DNA of 64,000 nucleotides, taken from assembly GCA_963757065.1 (NCBI GenBank), contig CAVWQC010000007.1, positions 310,001 to 374,000 on the forward strand, in the 5' to 3' direction. A program made the position numbers and the translations under genes. A model generated the notes under the pieces. The model did no database searches and was not told the origin of the DNA. It saw only the letters and a list, made by a program, of their open reading frames with translations. Shown here piece after piece: positions 33,660 through 42,309 of the stretch (position 1 is the first letter of the stretch; each line of letters starts with the position of its first letter). This DNA comes from PNON01 sp963757065. GTDB taxonomy: Bacteria; Chloroflexota; Anaerolineae; Anaerolineales; Anaerolineaceae.

Positions 33660-35579
33660 ATGACTGTGACTGACGAAATAAAAAGCAGGATAGATATTGT
33701 TGATATCGTCTCTGAGACTGTCAAATTACGCCGCTCTGGTAAAAGCCTGAGCGGATTTTGTCCATTTCATCCAAACAGTCGAACACCAGCCTTCGTAGTT
33801 TTTCCGGATAGCGGAACCTGGAGATGCTTTGGTCAGTGCAATGAAGGTGGAGACATCTTTAAATACATTATGAAACGGGAAGGAATGGATTTCAGCCAGG
33901 CTTTGAAGTTTCTAGCCGAACGTGCTGGAGTGCAGCTTACCCCGCCATCACCTGAGCAGGATCAATCCCGATTGGTAAATGACCGGTTAGAAAATACACT
34001 TGAACAGGCAGTGGTATTTTTTAGAAACCAGTTGATCCAGACTTCTGCAGGTAAGGTCGCGCTGGATTATTTATATCAGCGTGGATTGAAAGATCCAATA
34101 CTCGAAGGATTTGGTTATGGTTATGCCCCGGATTCATGGGATGCAATGATTGGCTTTTTTACAAATCGGGGGGTGGATACTGGTACATTAGTTGATTGCG
34201 GGTTGGTCTCGGAACGGGAAAATGGCGGATATTATGATCGATTTCGAAACCGCATCATGATTCCTATTCGCTCATCCGAAGGAAAGATGGCAGGTTTCGG
34301 TGCAAGGATCCTTGATCCGAATGATATGCCGAAATTCTTAAATTCGCCTCAGACTGCCCTTTTTGATAAAGGACGCCTGCTATTTGGTTTGGATAAAGCG
34401 CGGAAATCCATCCGCCTGCAGGATCAAGCTGTGCTCGTTGAAGGATACTTGGATGTTACAGCTCTTCATCAAGCCGGATTTACCAATGTTGTTTCTCCCA
34501 TGGGAACTGCATTATCAGAGGATCATCTTCGCCAATTGAAGAAATACACCCGGCGAATCATCCTCGCTCTGGACGCAGATGCAGCGGGAGAAAAAGCTAC
34601 ACTGCGAGGATTGGAAGTAGCCCGGGATGCAATGGACCATAACACCGACTTTGTGTTTGATATTCATGGCCTGCTCAGGCATGAGAACCGTTTACAGGCT
34701 GATATACGCGTGACTACTTTACCCGAAGGCATGGACCCCGATGAAGTAGTAAATCGGGATCCTGAAGAATGGAAGAGTATCATCTCGAAAGCATCTCCCC
34801 TGGTCATTCACGTTATGGAATCTCTGGCAAAATCTCGTGATATTAATGACCCAAAAATCAAGAATGAGATTGCTGCCCAAATGATCCCCCTGATTGAAGA
34901 TGTACCCAATACAGTTGAACGGGATACCTACCGTCAAAGATTGGCTAGATTATTGCGCGTTGATGAAGACGCATTAATGGGTCCGTCAAAAGTAAAACCT
35001 GTTCGCAGGCAGTATTCGCGGACTACAAGTAAACAAATAACAGATAATGTCCATCACGAAAATACCCGGAATATCATTGAACCAAGTTCAGAAATGGAAA
35101 AACATTGCCTGGCTTTGTTGACCAGAATACCTGAGCTCATATATCGTATGGACAGGTTGTTGCAGCAGTCCGAATTAGATCGCTTAAGTGAAAAAGATTT
35201 TTCGAATACAGAGTATATGGAAATTTTCCTGGTTATTTCAAGGTCGCTCACTCAAGATGAATTGGATCCAAGTGAATTTATTCTGGTAAATATTCCAACC
35301 CCGCAAAGAGATGCGCTGAAAAAACTGTTGGATTCTTACAATCCGGATAAAATAAATGAGGATGACTTGATCAGCGATTTGTTAAGAACTGTAATCAGAA
35401 TGAGGCACAATAAAATAAATGAGAGTTTACGCCAACTTCGCTTTCTGCAGGAAGAAGAACAAGAGCAAGGTCAACACCAGGGAAATATCCCCTTTCAAGA
35501 TTTGGTGTTATCTTATACACAAAACCTGTTGAAATTGAATCATGCTCTTGTAGTCAATCAACAAATCAAGCAACTATAG
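33660..35579 (+). CDS. dnaG: DNA primase
   Basis: 639 residues; synthesises RNA primers for DNA replication. The N-terminal zinc-binding domain is CPFHPN...CFGQC (CHC2 type, with His as second ligand), preceded by IVDIVSETVKLRRSGKSLSG. The catalytic core has NRIMIPIRSSEGKMAGFGAR, PKFLNSPQTALFDKG, the TOPRIM motifs VLVEGYLDVTALHQAG and ILALDADAAGEKAT, and a Cys-free middle region. The C-terminal about 200 residues are helical and diverged, as usual for the helicase-interacting domain. It is followed 13 bp later by the primary sigma factor, part of the ancestral macromolecular synthesis order (rpsU is absent here). Confidence 0.95.
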   Translation: MTVTDEIKSRIDIVDIVSETVKLRRSGKSLSGFCPFHPNSRTPAFVVFPDSGTWRCFGQCNEGGDIFKYIMKREGMDFSQALKFLAERAGVQLTPPSPEQDQSRLVNDRLENTLEQAVVFFRNQLIQTSAGKVALDYLYQRGLKDPILEGFGYGYAPDSWDAMIGFFTNRGVDTGTLVDCGLVSERENGGYYDRFRNRIMIPIRSSEGKMAGFGARILDPNDMPKFLNSPQTALFDKGRLLFGLDKARKSIRLQDQAVLVEGYLDVTALHQAGFTNVVSPMGTALSEDHLRQLKKYTRRIILALDADAAGEKATLRGLEVARDAMDHNTDFVFDIHGLLRHENRLQADIRVTTLPEGMDPDEVVNRDPEEWKSIISKASPLVIHVMESLAKSRDINDPKIKNEIAAQMIPLIEDVPNTVERDTYRQRLARLLRVDEDALMGPSKVKPVRRQYSRTTSKQITDNVHHENTRNIIEPSSEMEKHCLALLTRIPELIYRMDRLLQQSELDRLSEKDFSNTEYMEIFLVISRSLTQDELDPSEFILVNIPTPQRDALKKLLDSYNPDKINEDDLISDLLRTVIRMRHNKINESLRQLRFLQEEEQEQGQHQGNIPFQDLVLSYTQNLLKLNHALVVNQQIKQL

Positions 35580-35592
35580 GAAGTTGTCAATT

Positions 35593-37248
35593 ATGCCAAG
35601 ACCAGTAAAACAAACGCCAAAAGATCCAGGAAAAACCAGAAGCCAGGTTAAAACAAAAAGGAACAGCAGCAAGACCCCAAATTTCTTCGAAGACAATACC
35701 GGAAATGTCGATGAGGATAATATTGGTTCAGGTGGAGTCATGGATCTTGGATTCGAATCAGAAGACTCTATCCTGAATGATGAGCCGGATGATCAATCAC
35801 TTTCTGCAGCCATTGCTGAAACGGGAGATTTGTTAGCTGCTGAAGCATTGGAAGAAATCAGTGCCTCCAATGCTGTGATGGAGCTTTCTGAAGACCCGGT
35901 GAGATTATATTTAAAAGAGATCGGCCAAATTCATTTACTTGATGCGGACAGTGAATTCCGGTTGGCAGCAAGGATCGAAGCAGTCCGGTTTATTGATGCC
36001 ATTCGGGAAAAATGTTCGGTTGATTGTGACCCGGATCAGGTCAATGCAAATGTATATGATTGTGTTTACGATGAACTGCTCACATATTGGAAACGCTGGG
36101 AAGAGGATGCGGAACGTCTGGGGTTTGGTTCACCGGAACCGGCTATCATCCTTGCAGAAGCGCAAGTCTTACGATTGCAGTGGCAGAATGATGACCCATC
36201 TTACTTAAGAGCATACCTTGATAATGGATTATGGGGCAAGGATCCATTATGGGGCGGGTTGGTCCGAAATGCCTTTACAGTGTATTTATGTATGTATTTA
36301 ATGCCTCAGGAAACAGCCCAGGGTATTTTAACCTTTCTTCAGAAGAATAAAACGTTTCCATCCAAGGATTTATTTCACCTGAAACTTCCATCTTTGGATG
36401 TATTAAAAGATGAAATGGAAAGTATCCAAAGATGCACGGATGAATCAAATCAAACACTTATCCGTGCGAACCTGAGGTTGGTAGTCAGTATTGCCAAACG
36501 ATACCTGGGTCGAGGGATTTCTTTCCTGGACTTGATCCAGGAGGGAAACCTGGGGTTGCTCAGGGCGGTGAATAAATTTGATCCAACCAGAGGTTTCAAA
36601 TTCAGCACATATGCGACCTGGTGGATCAGACAATCCATCAGTCGTTATATCGCAGAACAGGCGAGGACAATACGTATTCCAGTACATTTATTCGAATCTA
36701 TATCCAAATTACTGCGAGTACAAAGAAATTTGGTCCAAGTGTACGGACGTGAACCTACCAACGATGAGCTAGCCCTGGAGGGTGGATTCCTGGAGGAAGC
36801 GGATGTAAAAGCAATAATGGAAGCGAGGGCAAATAAAGAACCTGTTGATCCTGCAATTCTTCGCCGCTGGATGTGGAGTTCAGCAAAAGTGCAAAAGATA
36901 CTTCAATCAGCCGAGGAACCTGTGTCCCTGGAAAGACCAGTAGGTGATGAAGAAAGCAGCCAACTGGGTGATTTTATCGAGGACGATGAAGCTCTTGAAC
37001 CAATGGATGCTGCAGCGAGGGAGATGTTGCGAGAACAGGTTCAAAGCGCACTGGCAGTTCTTTCAGAACGAGAGCGGCAGGTTCTAGAGTTAAGATTCGG
37101 ACTGACTGATGGGAAAGATCACACACTGGAAGAAGTAAGCCGGTATTTCAATGTTACCCGTGAAAGAATCCGGCAGATCGAAGCCAAGGCATTAAGAAAA
37201 CTACGACACCCAACACGCAGCCGGAACCTAAAAGAATACTTGAGTTAG
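35593..37248 (+). CDS. rpoD: Primary RNA polymerase sigma factor (SigA/RpoD)
   Basis: 551 residues from ATG 35593, which has TAGGAAG 9 bp upstream; an in-frame TTG at 35584 is less likely. The acidic N-terminus leads to region 1.2 (EDPVRLYLKEIGQIHLL). Region 2 is NLRLVVSIAKRYLGRGISFL, DLIQEGNLGLLRAVNKFDPT and KFSTYATWWIRQSISRYIAE with the -10 recognition helix. Region 3 follows QARTIRIPVHLFE, and region 4 has LSERERQVLELRFGL and RERIRQIEAKALRKLRHP with the -35 recognition helix. A non-conserved insertion between 1.2 and 2 (about 115-275) is typical of primary factors. It should direct housekeeping transcription, including the TTGACT/TAGTAT promoter noted here. Confidence 0.95.
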   Translation: MPRPVKQTPKDPGKTRSQVKTKRNSSKTPNFFEDNTGNVDEDNIGSGGVMDLGFESEDSILNDEPDDQSLSAAIAETGDLLAAEALEEISASNAVMELSEDPVRLYLKEIGQIHLLDADSEFRLAARIEAVRFIDAIREKCSVDCDPDQVNANVYDCVYDELLTYWKRWEEDAERLGFGSPEPAIILAEAQVLRLQWQNDDPSYLRAYLDNGLWGKDPLWGGLVRNAFTVYLCMYLMPQETAQGILTFLQKNKTFPSKDLFHLKLPSLDVLKDEMESIQRCTDESNQTLIRANLRLVVSIAKRYLGRGISFLDLIQEGNLGLLRAVNKFDPTRGFKFSTYATWWIRQSISRYIAEQARTIRIPVHLFESISKLLRVQRNLVQVYGREPTNDELALEGGFLEEADVKAIMEARANKEPVDPAILRRWMWSSAKVQKILQSAEEPVSLERPVGDEESSQLGDFIEDDEALEPMDAAAREMLREQVQSALAVLSERERQVLELRFGLTDGKDHTLEEVSRYFNVTRERIRQIEAKALRKLRHPTRSRNLKEYLS

Positions 37249-37302
37249 ACTTTAGATTTGAATTAATTCCTCCAATTTCGCTTGGGATCAGCTGAGGAAC
37301 TA

Positions 37303-37812
37303 ATGAATATAAATTTCAAAAAATGGTTCATCATCGTTGGACTGATAGATATCCTGTTGATTGGACTGGTTATCGCAGGAGGAGTTCAATATTTAAACCG
37401 AATTTCCCCTGAGAGATCATTTAGTGCTCAACCATCCGACAATCAGCCTAAAGAAGAAGCATCAATTATTACCATACATACACCAGAGCAAATCATTGCT
37501 GGCAACGATTTCACCCTTGTTTTGCAAATCCATAACCAGAATGCCGTTCCTATCCACGTCCGCGAGGTTATCCTTCCATCATTGATTGTCAATAATATGG
37601 AAGTGGTAGGAACAGAACCGACTGTAGACCATATTAACAAATATGATGCTGGAAAAGGATTTCCTTTCAATTTAGTCATTCCGGCGGGAAAGGATCAATT
37701 ATTATCTTTTGTCCTAACACCATCCAAGATGTTAGCGATCAATGCCGAAGTGCTGACCTATACCGATAATTTTATTATCCCAACTTTGGTACAATTTGCT
37801 GTTGCACCTTGA
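37303..37812 (+). CDS. Membrane-anchored protein with extracytoplasmic beta domain
   Basis: 169 residues from ATG 37303 (GAGGAA 5 bp upstream). One helix at about residues 8-28 (WFIIVGLIDILLIGLVIAGG) anchors an external domain of about 125 residues that is rich in Val, Ile and Thr, with a pattern like an immunoglobulin or COG1361-type fold (IAGNDFTLVLQIHNQNAVPI, VIPAGKDQLLSFVLTPSK). No catalytic motif is visible. It is 54 bp after the sigma factor and may be co-transcribed with it or with the next gene. Function unknown. Confidence 0.65.
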   Translation: MNINFKKWFIIVGLIDILLIGLVIAGGVQYLNRISPERSFSAQPSDNQPKEEASIITIHTPEQIIAGNDFTLVLQIHNQNAVPIHVREVILPSLIVNNMEVVGTEPTVDHINKYDAGKGFPFNLVIPAGKDQLLSFVLTPSKMLAINAEVLTYTDNFIIPTLVQFAVAP

Positions 37813-37881
37813 TAGATTCTCTAATGCATATAATAAGAATCTTATTGGCTATAACAAATTAGTTGAACTCAGGGTGATTCT

Positions 37882-38596
37882 ATGGATGATGAAACTTTAC
37901 AACAGGCGATTCAACTTTCAAAAGACGGACGCAAACTTGATGCTCGTAAATTGCTGCGACCATTCTTGGAAGTAGATCCAGAAAATGAAAAAGCCTGGCT
38001 GTGGTATGCCAATAGCTTTGATTTAACAGATGAAAAATTAAAAGCTTTGCAAAACTGCCTGGTTTATTGCCCAAGTTCAAAAATGGCGCTCGAAGGGATT
38101 AGAGTTTTACAATCACAGTTGCAATCACCAGAACTGGAAACACCTGAAGAACCCAATAATTTTGCTGTGAACTTACAAAATAGCCAGGGTGTTAAATTTT
38201 CCGAAGTTGATTCATACGAAAAAGATAATAAACCGTTCTCAGATGAAGCCGAAACCTCCATACAAAAATTACCATTATTGGAGTTACCGAAACAAACTGA
38301 TTTCCACAATAATCCATTCTCCAATAAACAGACGCAAGTAAATCCTGGCAGCCTGGTTAGGCAAACGGAAAACTCCTAGCTCGATTTCTGAACAGAATGC
38401 TGGATATTCAGAATCCCCTTTTTATGCTGAAGGTGGTATCAGCGAGGTGAAGGCGTCCACACAGAAACTTCAAACCGATCAAGGAGAATGGACGGGAGAC
38501 CCGTTTCGTATTCCATTTTTCATAGCCATTGGTTTAGGTGTATTGCTCCTACTTGTGCTTTCTGTGATCATTGTTGTGTTGTTTTTCATAAAATAG
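37882..38596 (+). CDS. TPR-like protein with C-terminal membrane anchor, frameshifted near 38364
   Basis: About 238 residues after repair. The N-terminal helical region MDDETLQQAIQLSKDGRKLDARKLL with PENEKAWLWYANSF and EKLKALQNCLVYCPSSKMAL resembles one or two tetratricopeptide repeats. A Ser/Pro/Glu linker follows. The first frame stops at 38379; in the shifted frame the linker continues (ISEQNAGYSESPFYAEGG) and ends with one helix FRIPFFIAIGLGVLLLLVLS and VIIVVLFFIK at 38596. One extra A in 38363-38365 explains it. Soluble repeat domain inside, tail anchor in the membrane; partner unknown. Confidence 0.65.
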
Positions 38597-38713
38597 TCAT
38601 AGCAGAAAATCCATAATAATTTCAGCCATTGGGTTCGTGGCAATTTCAAGGGGCTTACTCAAATATCTCATTACAGGTATACTAAAAATTATTGTATATT
38701 TTAAGGAGCAATT

Positions 38714-39565
38714 ATGGCGAAAGTAAAAATATTTACCAATTCAACGGCATATTTACCACAGGAATACGTGGATCAGTACGGCATTGAAGTGATCCCATTA
38801 ACCCTAAATTGGAATGGGAAAAGTTACCGGGATGGATTGGATATAAAAGCTGACGAATTCTACACTAAGTTGAAAGGATCGGACACATTACCCACCACAA
38901 ATGCAATTTCCATCCATACTTATACTGAAAGCATTCAAAAAGCACTGGATGAGGGCTTTGAGATCCTGATATTGCCAATCTCTTCTGGTATATCCGCTTC
39001 ATATTTTAACGCTGTAAAAGCTGTTGAAGCTTTTACAGATAAACCTGTGGATCTATTCGATACCCGACTCGTTTCAATGGCTCTAAGCTTCATGATCCTT
39101 ACCGCAGCCAGAGCAGCGGAAAAGGGAGGAAATCTGGCTGATGTGAAGCAAGCTGCTTTGGATGCATACCCTCATATCGGTGTTTATTTTACTGTTGATA
39201 CGCTAAAATACCTTCACAAGGGAGGAAGGATTGGTGGTGCAAAGCGATTATTAGGCTCTGCTTTGAGCATCAAACCAATTTTGCAGATCCGTGATGGAAA
39301 AATTGAAGCCTCGGGATCAGCGGTGACCAGAAAGAAAGCATTGGAACGTTTGATGAAACTGGTAAAAGAAGGCATTGGCGACCAAAAACCTGTACGTATT
39401 TCGGTTTTTCATGCTCTTGATCTTTCCACCGCACAAGACCTTATGGAACGATGTAAAAATGAATTTAACCCCGTTGAGATCATCCTATCTGAAGTAAGCC
39501 CGGTGGTTGGAAGCCATGTCGGCCCCGGCACTGTGAGTATTGCCTGGATGGCGGGAGTGCAATAA
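38714..39565 (+). CDS. DegV family protein (fatty-acid-binding fold)
   Basis: 283 residues with AAGGAG (38702-38707) before ATG 38714. The DegV pattern is complete: VKIFTNSTAYLPQEYVDQYG, IEVIPLTLNWNGKSYRDGLD, the TSQPS-like segment SDTLPTTNAIS, ILILPISSGISASYFNA, VDLFDTRLVSMALSFMIL, VDTLKYLHKGGRIGGAKRLLG and the final PVVGSHVGPGTVSIAWM. Family members bind a fatty acid and deliver it to the FakA kinase; no fakA is adjacent in this window. Good length and complete. It ends at a strong terminator. Confidence 0.93.
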   Translation: MAKVKIFTNSTAYLPQEYVDQYGIEVIPLTLNWNGKSYRDGLDIKADEFYTKLKGSDTLPTTNAISIHTYTESIQKALDEGFEILILPISSGISASYFNAVKAVEAFTDKPVDLFDTRLVSMALSFMILTAARAAEKGGNLADVKQAALDAYPHIGVYFTVDTLKYLHKGGRIGGAKRLLGSALSIKPILQIRDGKIEASGSAVTRKKALERLMKLVKEGIGDQKPVRISVFHALDLSTAQDLMERCKNEFNPVEIILSEVSPVVGSHVGPGTVSIAWMAGVQ

Positions 39566-39584
39566 TACTTTATAGAATTAGAAT

Positions 39585-39611
39585 AACAGCCCCGGTAAAA
39601 CCGGGGCTGTT
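39585..39611. terminator. Strong hairpin terminator between convergent genes
   Basis: AACAGCCCCGG (39585-39595), loop TAAAA, CCGGGGCTGTT (39601-39611) and a TT tail. It is a perfect 11-bp stem with an A run on one side and a T run on the other, so it serves degV and the convergent cytochrome-type gene. Confidence 0.85.
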
Positions 39612-39622
39612 TTCGTATTGTA

Positions 39623-40051
39623 TCATTTATATGTTTCAGAAAGATATAAGATCAGAATTTGCTTGTCTGAATCAGATACTACTGCTCCATGACCGATCAT
39701 TCGATTAACAGTGGTCTCCCATTCAGCCTGGGTCTTATGCGAATTTATGATCCTGTCTGAACTATGGCAAACTGTACAGACTGATTGCATTATCAGATCA
39801 CCCTGCCCGACGGATGCTTGTGAATCCGTCGTCAATTCTATAGTTGGAACTACGACAGTAAACGTGGGTACTAATGTGTCTGCTGGCTTGGTGGTCGGTG
39901 ATTCCGTCGGTGCTATAGAAGCTTGCACAGCAGTCGGTGTAGGTGGTTCAATAGTCGGCTCCACGACAGCCATGGTAGGTGAAGATGAACAACCTGCCAA
40001 AACAAGCACTGTGACTGTTGTCATCCATAATGACAAAAATTTTGGCTGCAT
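39623..40051 (-). CDS. Lipoprotein with C-terminal CxxCH haem motif (cytochrome c-like), copy 2
   Basis: 142 residues from ATG 40051. A lipoprotein signal (VTVLVLAGCSS) is followed by a Pro/Thr linker of about 60 residues and a small domain with SVCTVCHSSDRI (CxxCH at about residue 92), WETTVNRMIGHGA (candidate axial Met) and the end LYLSETYK. A single haem c would be attached covalently. The last 50 residues parallel the upstream gene closely, so the two arose by tandem duplication. They are coupled: the upstream stop lies next to this ATG. Probable role: small periplasmic electron carriers on the outer face of the membrane. Confidence 0.8.
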   Translation of the reverse strand: MQPKFLSLWMTTVTVLVLAGCSSSPTMAVVEPTIEPPTPTAVQASIAPTESPTTKPADTLVPTFTVVVPTIELTTDSQASVGQGDLIMQSVCTVCHSSDRIINSHKTQAEWETTVNRMIGHGAVVSDSDKQILILYLSETYK

Positions 40052-40053
40052 CA

Positions 40054-40371
40054 CTATTTATATGTTTCCGAAAGGTATGCAATTAATGCTGTTTTTTCAG
40101 GGTCAGTTAACTTTGCGCCTTTGCCAATCATCCGATCAACAACAGCAGTCCATTCGTCCTTGGACCCATCTTCCGATGTAACCCTGGCCAAATCATGACA
40201 TGATGTACATGCACTTTCCAGTACTGCTTTCCCATCTACTGAACTGCCCTGGGCAGCAGGAGCACCGGATGAAGTACCAACATCAGATGGCGCTGCAGCT
40301 GGTGAGCAGGCTGCGACAATAAGGGTGAGACTTAATACCAATAACGCTAAAAATAAGATCTTTGTTTTCAT
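40054..40371 (-). CDS. Lipoprotein with CxxCH haem motif (cytochrome c-like), copy 1
   Basis: 105 residues from ATG 40371, with GGAGGA 6 bp upstream; a longer in-frame start at 40395 lacks a site. Lipoprotein signal ends SLTLIVAACSP, then an Ala/Ser linker and a domain with SACTSCHDLARV (CxxCH at about residue 60), WTAVVDRMIGKGAKLTDPEK and the end AYLSETYK. The Met in RMIG is the likely distal haem ligand. The single-haem domain is about 60 residues, smaller than a classical cytochrome c. It is the first gene of a two-gene operon with its paralogue. Confidence 0.82.
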   Translation of the reverse strand: MKTKILFLALLVLSLTLIVAACSPAAAPSDVGTSSGAPAAQGSSVDGKAVLESACTSCHDLARVTSEDGSKDEWTAVVDRMIGKGAKLTDPEKTALIAYLSETYK

Positions 40372-40457
40372 TTTTTCCTCCATTGGCTTAATCATACGTA
40401 AAGAATGCCATATCGATAATACTTTGTGTAAGCTTTAAATACATGTTTTTGATAGTA

Positions 40458-41201
40458 TTACTGATAGGTAATAACTACATCCTCGGCTGCAGGCAATGTG
40501 AGATTGACCCCTGCGGTTGGTTGAAAAACTCCCGCATATCGGCAATTGGCATCCACTATCGGGGATGTACAACCTACACCAACCACAGATGCCAACCAGG
40601 TACCCTGGTATTCCACCGGGGCATACGCAAAAAATGTCCCGTCGGAAAGTGAAATTCCATCCACCCGAACACGTTCAGCCCCACCCAGCCTGGTCACCGC
40701 AACCTGGATTCCCGGGATACCATTCCCGTTCGCATCGACAACCTTACCTTTGACAACAAGGCTTTCATTGATCTCAAAAATCGGAAGTAGATTTATGTCC
40801 TGTTTTAGGGTCAGGTGTGTAACAGACATCCAGCCGGTTTTCTTATTCTTAGCCAGGATCTTTACCCACTCATTACCAGGAGCGCGGGCGATCAAAGTTA
40901 CGATTTCTCCTTTTTGATACTGGCTGATGATGTTATGGATCAAACTTGGTCCGCCCCTGAGATTGAGATTGTCCGCATTTACCTCTGCTTCCAGTATTGT
41001 TGGAACCGGTTCTGTTGTTGGCGCGGGAGCCTGGGTCGGGAGTTCACTGGTAGGAATTGGTTGAGATTCAATGGGAGCGGTAATTATGGGTGGGGTTGCT
41101 GTAAGCTCGATAACAGGAACCGCAGTGTTGGAATTTTCCGCCTGACATCCAACTAAAACCAGAGCAAATACTAAAACTACTAGAAGAAAAATCTTATTCA
41201 T
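40458..41201 (-). CDS. Lipoprotein with bacterial SH3 and carboxypeptidase-regulatory-like domains
   Basis: 247 residues. A lipoprotein signal (FALVLVGCQ) and a Thr/Pro linker (about residues 25-70) precede an SH3b domain: VNADNLNLRGGPSLIHNIIS, YQKGEIVTLIARAPGNEWVK and GWMSVTHL. The following 100 residues have a carboxypeptidase-regulatory-like beta sandwich: VVKGKVVDANGNGIPGIQVA, then DGTFFAYAP. SH3b domains often bind cell-wall peptides. Exposed on the outer face of the membrane; substrate unknown. It is a single gene between the haem lipoproteins and the winged-helix pair. Confidence 0.8.
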   Translation of the reverse strand: MNKIFLLVVLVFALVLVGCQAENSNTAVPVIELTATPPIITAPIESQPIPTSELPTQAPAPTTEPVPTILEAEVNADNLNLRGGPSLIHNIISQYQKGEIVTLIARAPGNEWVKILAKNKKTGWMSVTHLTLKQDINLLPIFEINESLVVKGKVVDANGNGIPGIQVAVTRLGGAERVRVDGISLSDGTFFAYAPVEYQGTWLASVVGVGCTSPIVDANCRYAGVFQPTAGVNLTLPAAEDVVITYQ

Positions 41202-41292
41202 CCAACCCTCCTTCCAATATATACGTTAGGTTATAGGATGACCATTTCCATTATACAACTGGGTGCAACAATATCTACTTGAGATGGAATCC

Positions 41293-41838
41293 TTACTCTT
41301 TCCTGGCCAGAATCAATTCTTTCTCGAAAATCTGGAATTTATCCAGCATACCTTCTGCCTTCGACCATCTTTTAATTTCATCCAATTCGATTTTATTTGA
41401 CTGAACAATCATTATGGCTTGAGATAGACATTGCCGGTCTCCCCAATGAAAAAATGCTGCCAATCTGTCTTTCAAACAATCATTCACAGAAATAATATTT
41501 AATGTTCCAGTCTCAAAATTAACGGTATTTATTTGTACTATTGGTTCATCGCCAACCGATAACGGTCCCTCAGGAAATTCAACAATAAACCGGTTCTCCG
41601 GATGAAAAAAATATCGACCCTCTTCCTTAAAACCTATTTCTTTCATCAGAGATCGAAGTGTAGTTCTTTTAACACCACCAACGTTTATCATATCCAGGTC
41701 TTTCGAAATGTATTTTGCCTCAGTATAATAAGTGACTGCTGCCCCACCTGACAATACAACCCTGGCGCCATTTTTGGAAAGATAGGTTTGGACATAGGCA
41801 CCTAACTCTAATTGCGACATATTCTTGACTTCTTTCAT
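41293..41838 (-). CDS. Nucleotidyltransferase-like protein of a winged-helix pair
   Basis: 181 residues. Near the N-terminus ARVVLSGGAAVTYYTEAKYI and SKDLDMINVGG have the pattern of AbiEii/MNT-type nucleotidyltransferases (GG..A, then S.DLD), followed by KEIGFKEEGRYFFHP and a hydrophobic/acidic FPEGPLSVGDEP strand. A helical C-terminus with DCLKDRLAAFFHWGDRQCL matches the 'D.l.dRL.a...w.D.....a' segment of AbiEii-like proteins. The start overlaps the stop of the regulator gene by 4 bp. The regulator-nucleotidyltransferase order is that of AbiE-type toxin-antitoxin or phage-defence pairs, but here the regulator is short and of a different winged-helix type. Function is inferred from layout only. 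Confidence 0.68.
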   Translation of the reverse strand: MKEVKNMSQLELGAYVQTYLSKNGARVVLSGGAAVTYYTEAKYISKDLDMINVGGVKRTTLRSLMKEIGFKEEGRYFFHPENRFIVEFPEGPLSVGDEPIVQINTVNFETGTLNIISVNDCLKDRLAAFFHWGDRQCLSQAIMIVQSNKIELDEIKRWSKAEGMLDKFQIFEKELILARKE

Positions 41839-42164
41839 ATTGATTTTCCCCGTCGTCTTGGTCTTCTTCGGTTCATGACCAATAATTCTTTAATCTCTTT
41901 CGGATAAAAATCCAAAGCTTTTAATAGAAGTGTTTTCAACTCGTTTAGAAATGGATAGCGCGGATTAAATGAATACACCCGGGTTCTACCAGCAGTAAAA
42001 CTGACAAGGATTCCACCTGCCTCAAGCTTATCCATTTTTTGCTGAATACTAAACAAATTTGCTTGATAGAATTCCGCTATTTCAGATGGATAGCCTTTTT
42101 CGCGGGCGAAGATAAATATTAATATTCTTTCACTGCTTAGCGATCCAAATAAGGCTTTTAACAT
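41835..42164 (-). CDS. Winged-helix transcriptional regulator paired with a nucleotidyltransferase
   Basis: 109 residues. The first about 75 form a winged helix: FGSLSSERILIFIFAREKGY, then IAEFYQANLFSIQQKMDKLE and GGILVSFTAGRTRVYSFNPR, which is the recognition helix and wing. The helix SIQQKMDKLEAGGIL is the candidate DNA reader. The C-terminus is basic (MNRRRPRRRGKSI). It begins two bases from an AT-rich 14-bp inverted repeat, a natural autoregulatory operator. Overlaps the downstream nucleotidyltransferase gene by 4 bp. Confidence 0.7.
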   Translation of the reverse strand: MLKALFGSLSSERILIFIFAREKGYPSEIAEFYQANLFSIQQKMDKLEAGGILVSFTAGRTRVYSFNPRYPFLNELKTLLLKALDFYPKEIKELLVMNRRRPRRRGKSI

Positions 42165-42166
42165 TT

Positions 42167-42208
42167 ATCACCTATAATATAGGTATTATAACCAATATTA
42201 TAGGTGAT
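42167..42208. promoter_or_regulatory. Palindromic operator of the winged-helix/nucleotidyltransferase pair
   Basis: ATCACCTATAATAT (42167-42180) and ATATTATAGGTGAT (42195-42208) are perfect inverted 14-bp arms, 14 bp apart. CCTATAATATAGG (42171-42183) is itself a palindrome. It starts 2 bp upstream of the regulator ATG and contains TATAAT, so binding would block the promoter and initiation. Confidence 0.7.
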
Positions 42209-42309
42209 TACAAGCAGTTAAATAAGTATAGTTTGAATTAGCCTCAGAATGCCATGGAATAAAAAATGACGGCAAGGATTGTTCCAACTAAACTTGGTTT
42301 GTAGTAATA

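Noticed and set aside
33660..37248. A complete macromolecular synthesis operon with rpsU
   Set aside because: dnaG and the sigma factor are adjacent, but no rpsU is visible upstream; a solute-binding gene precedes dnaG.
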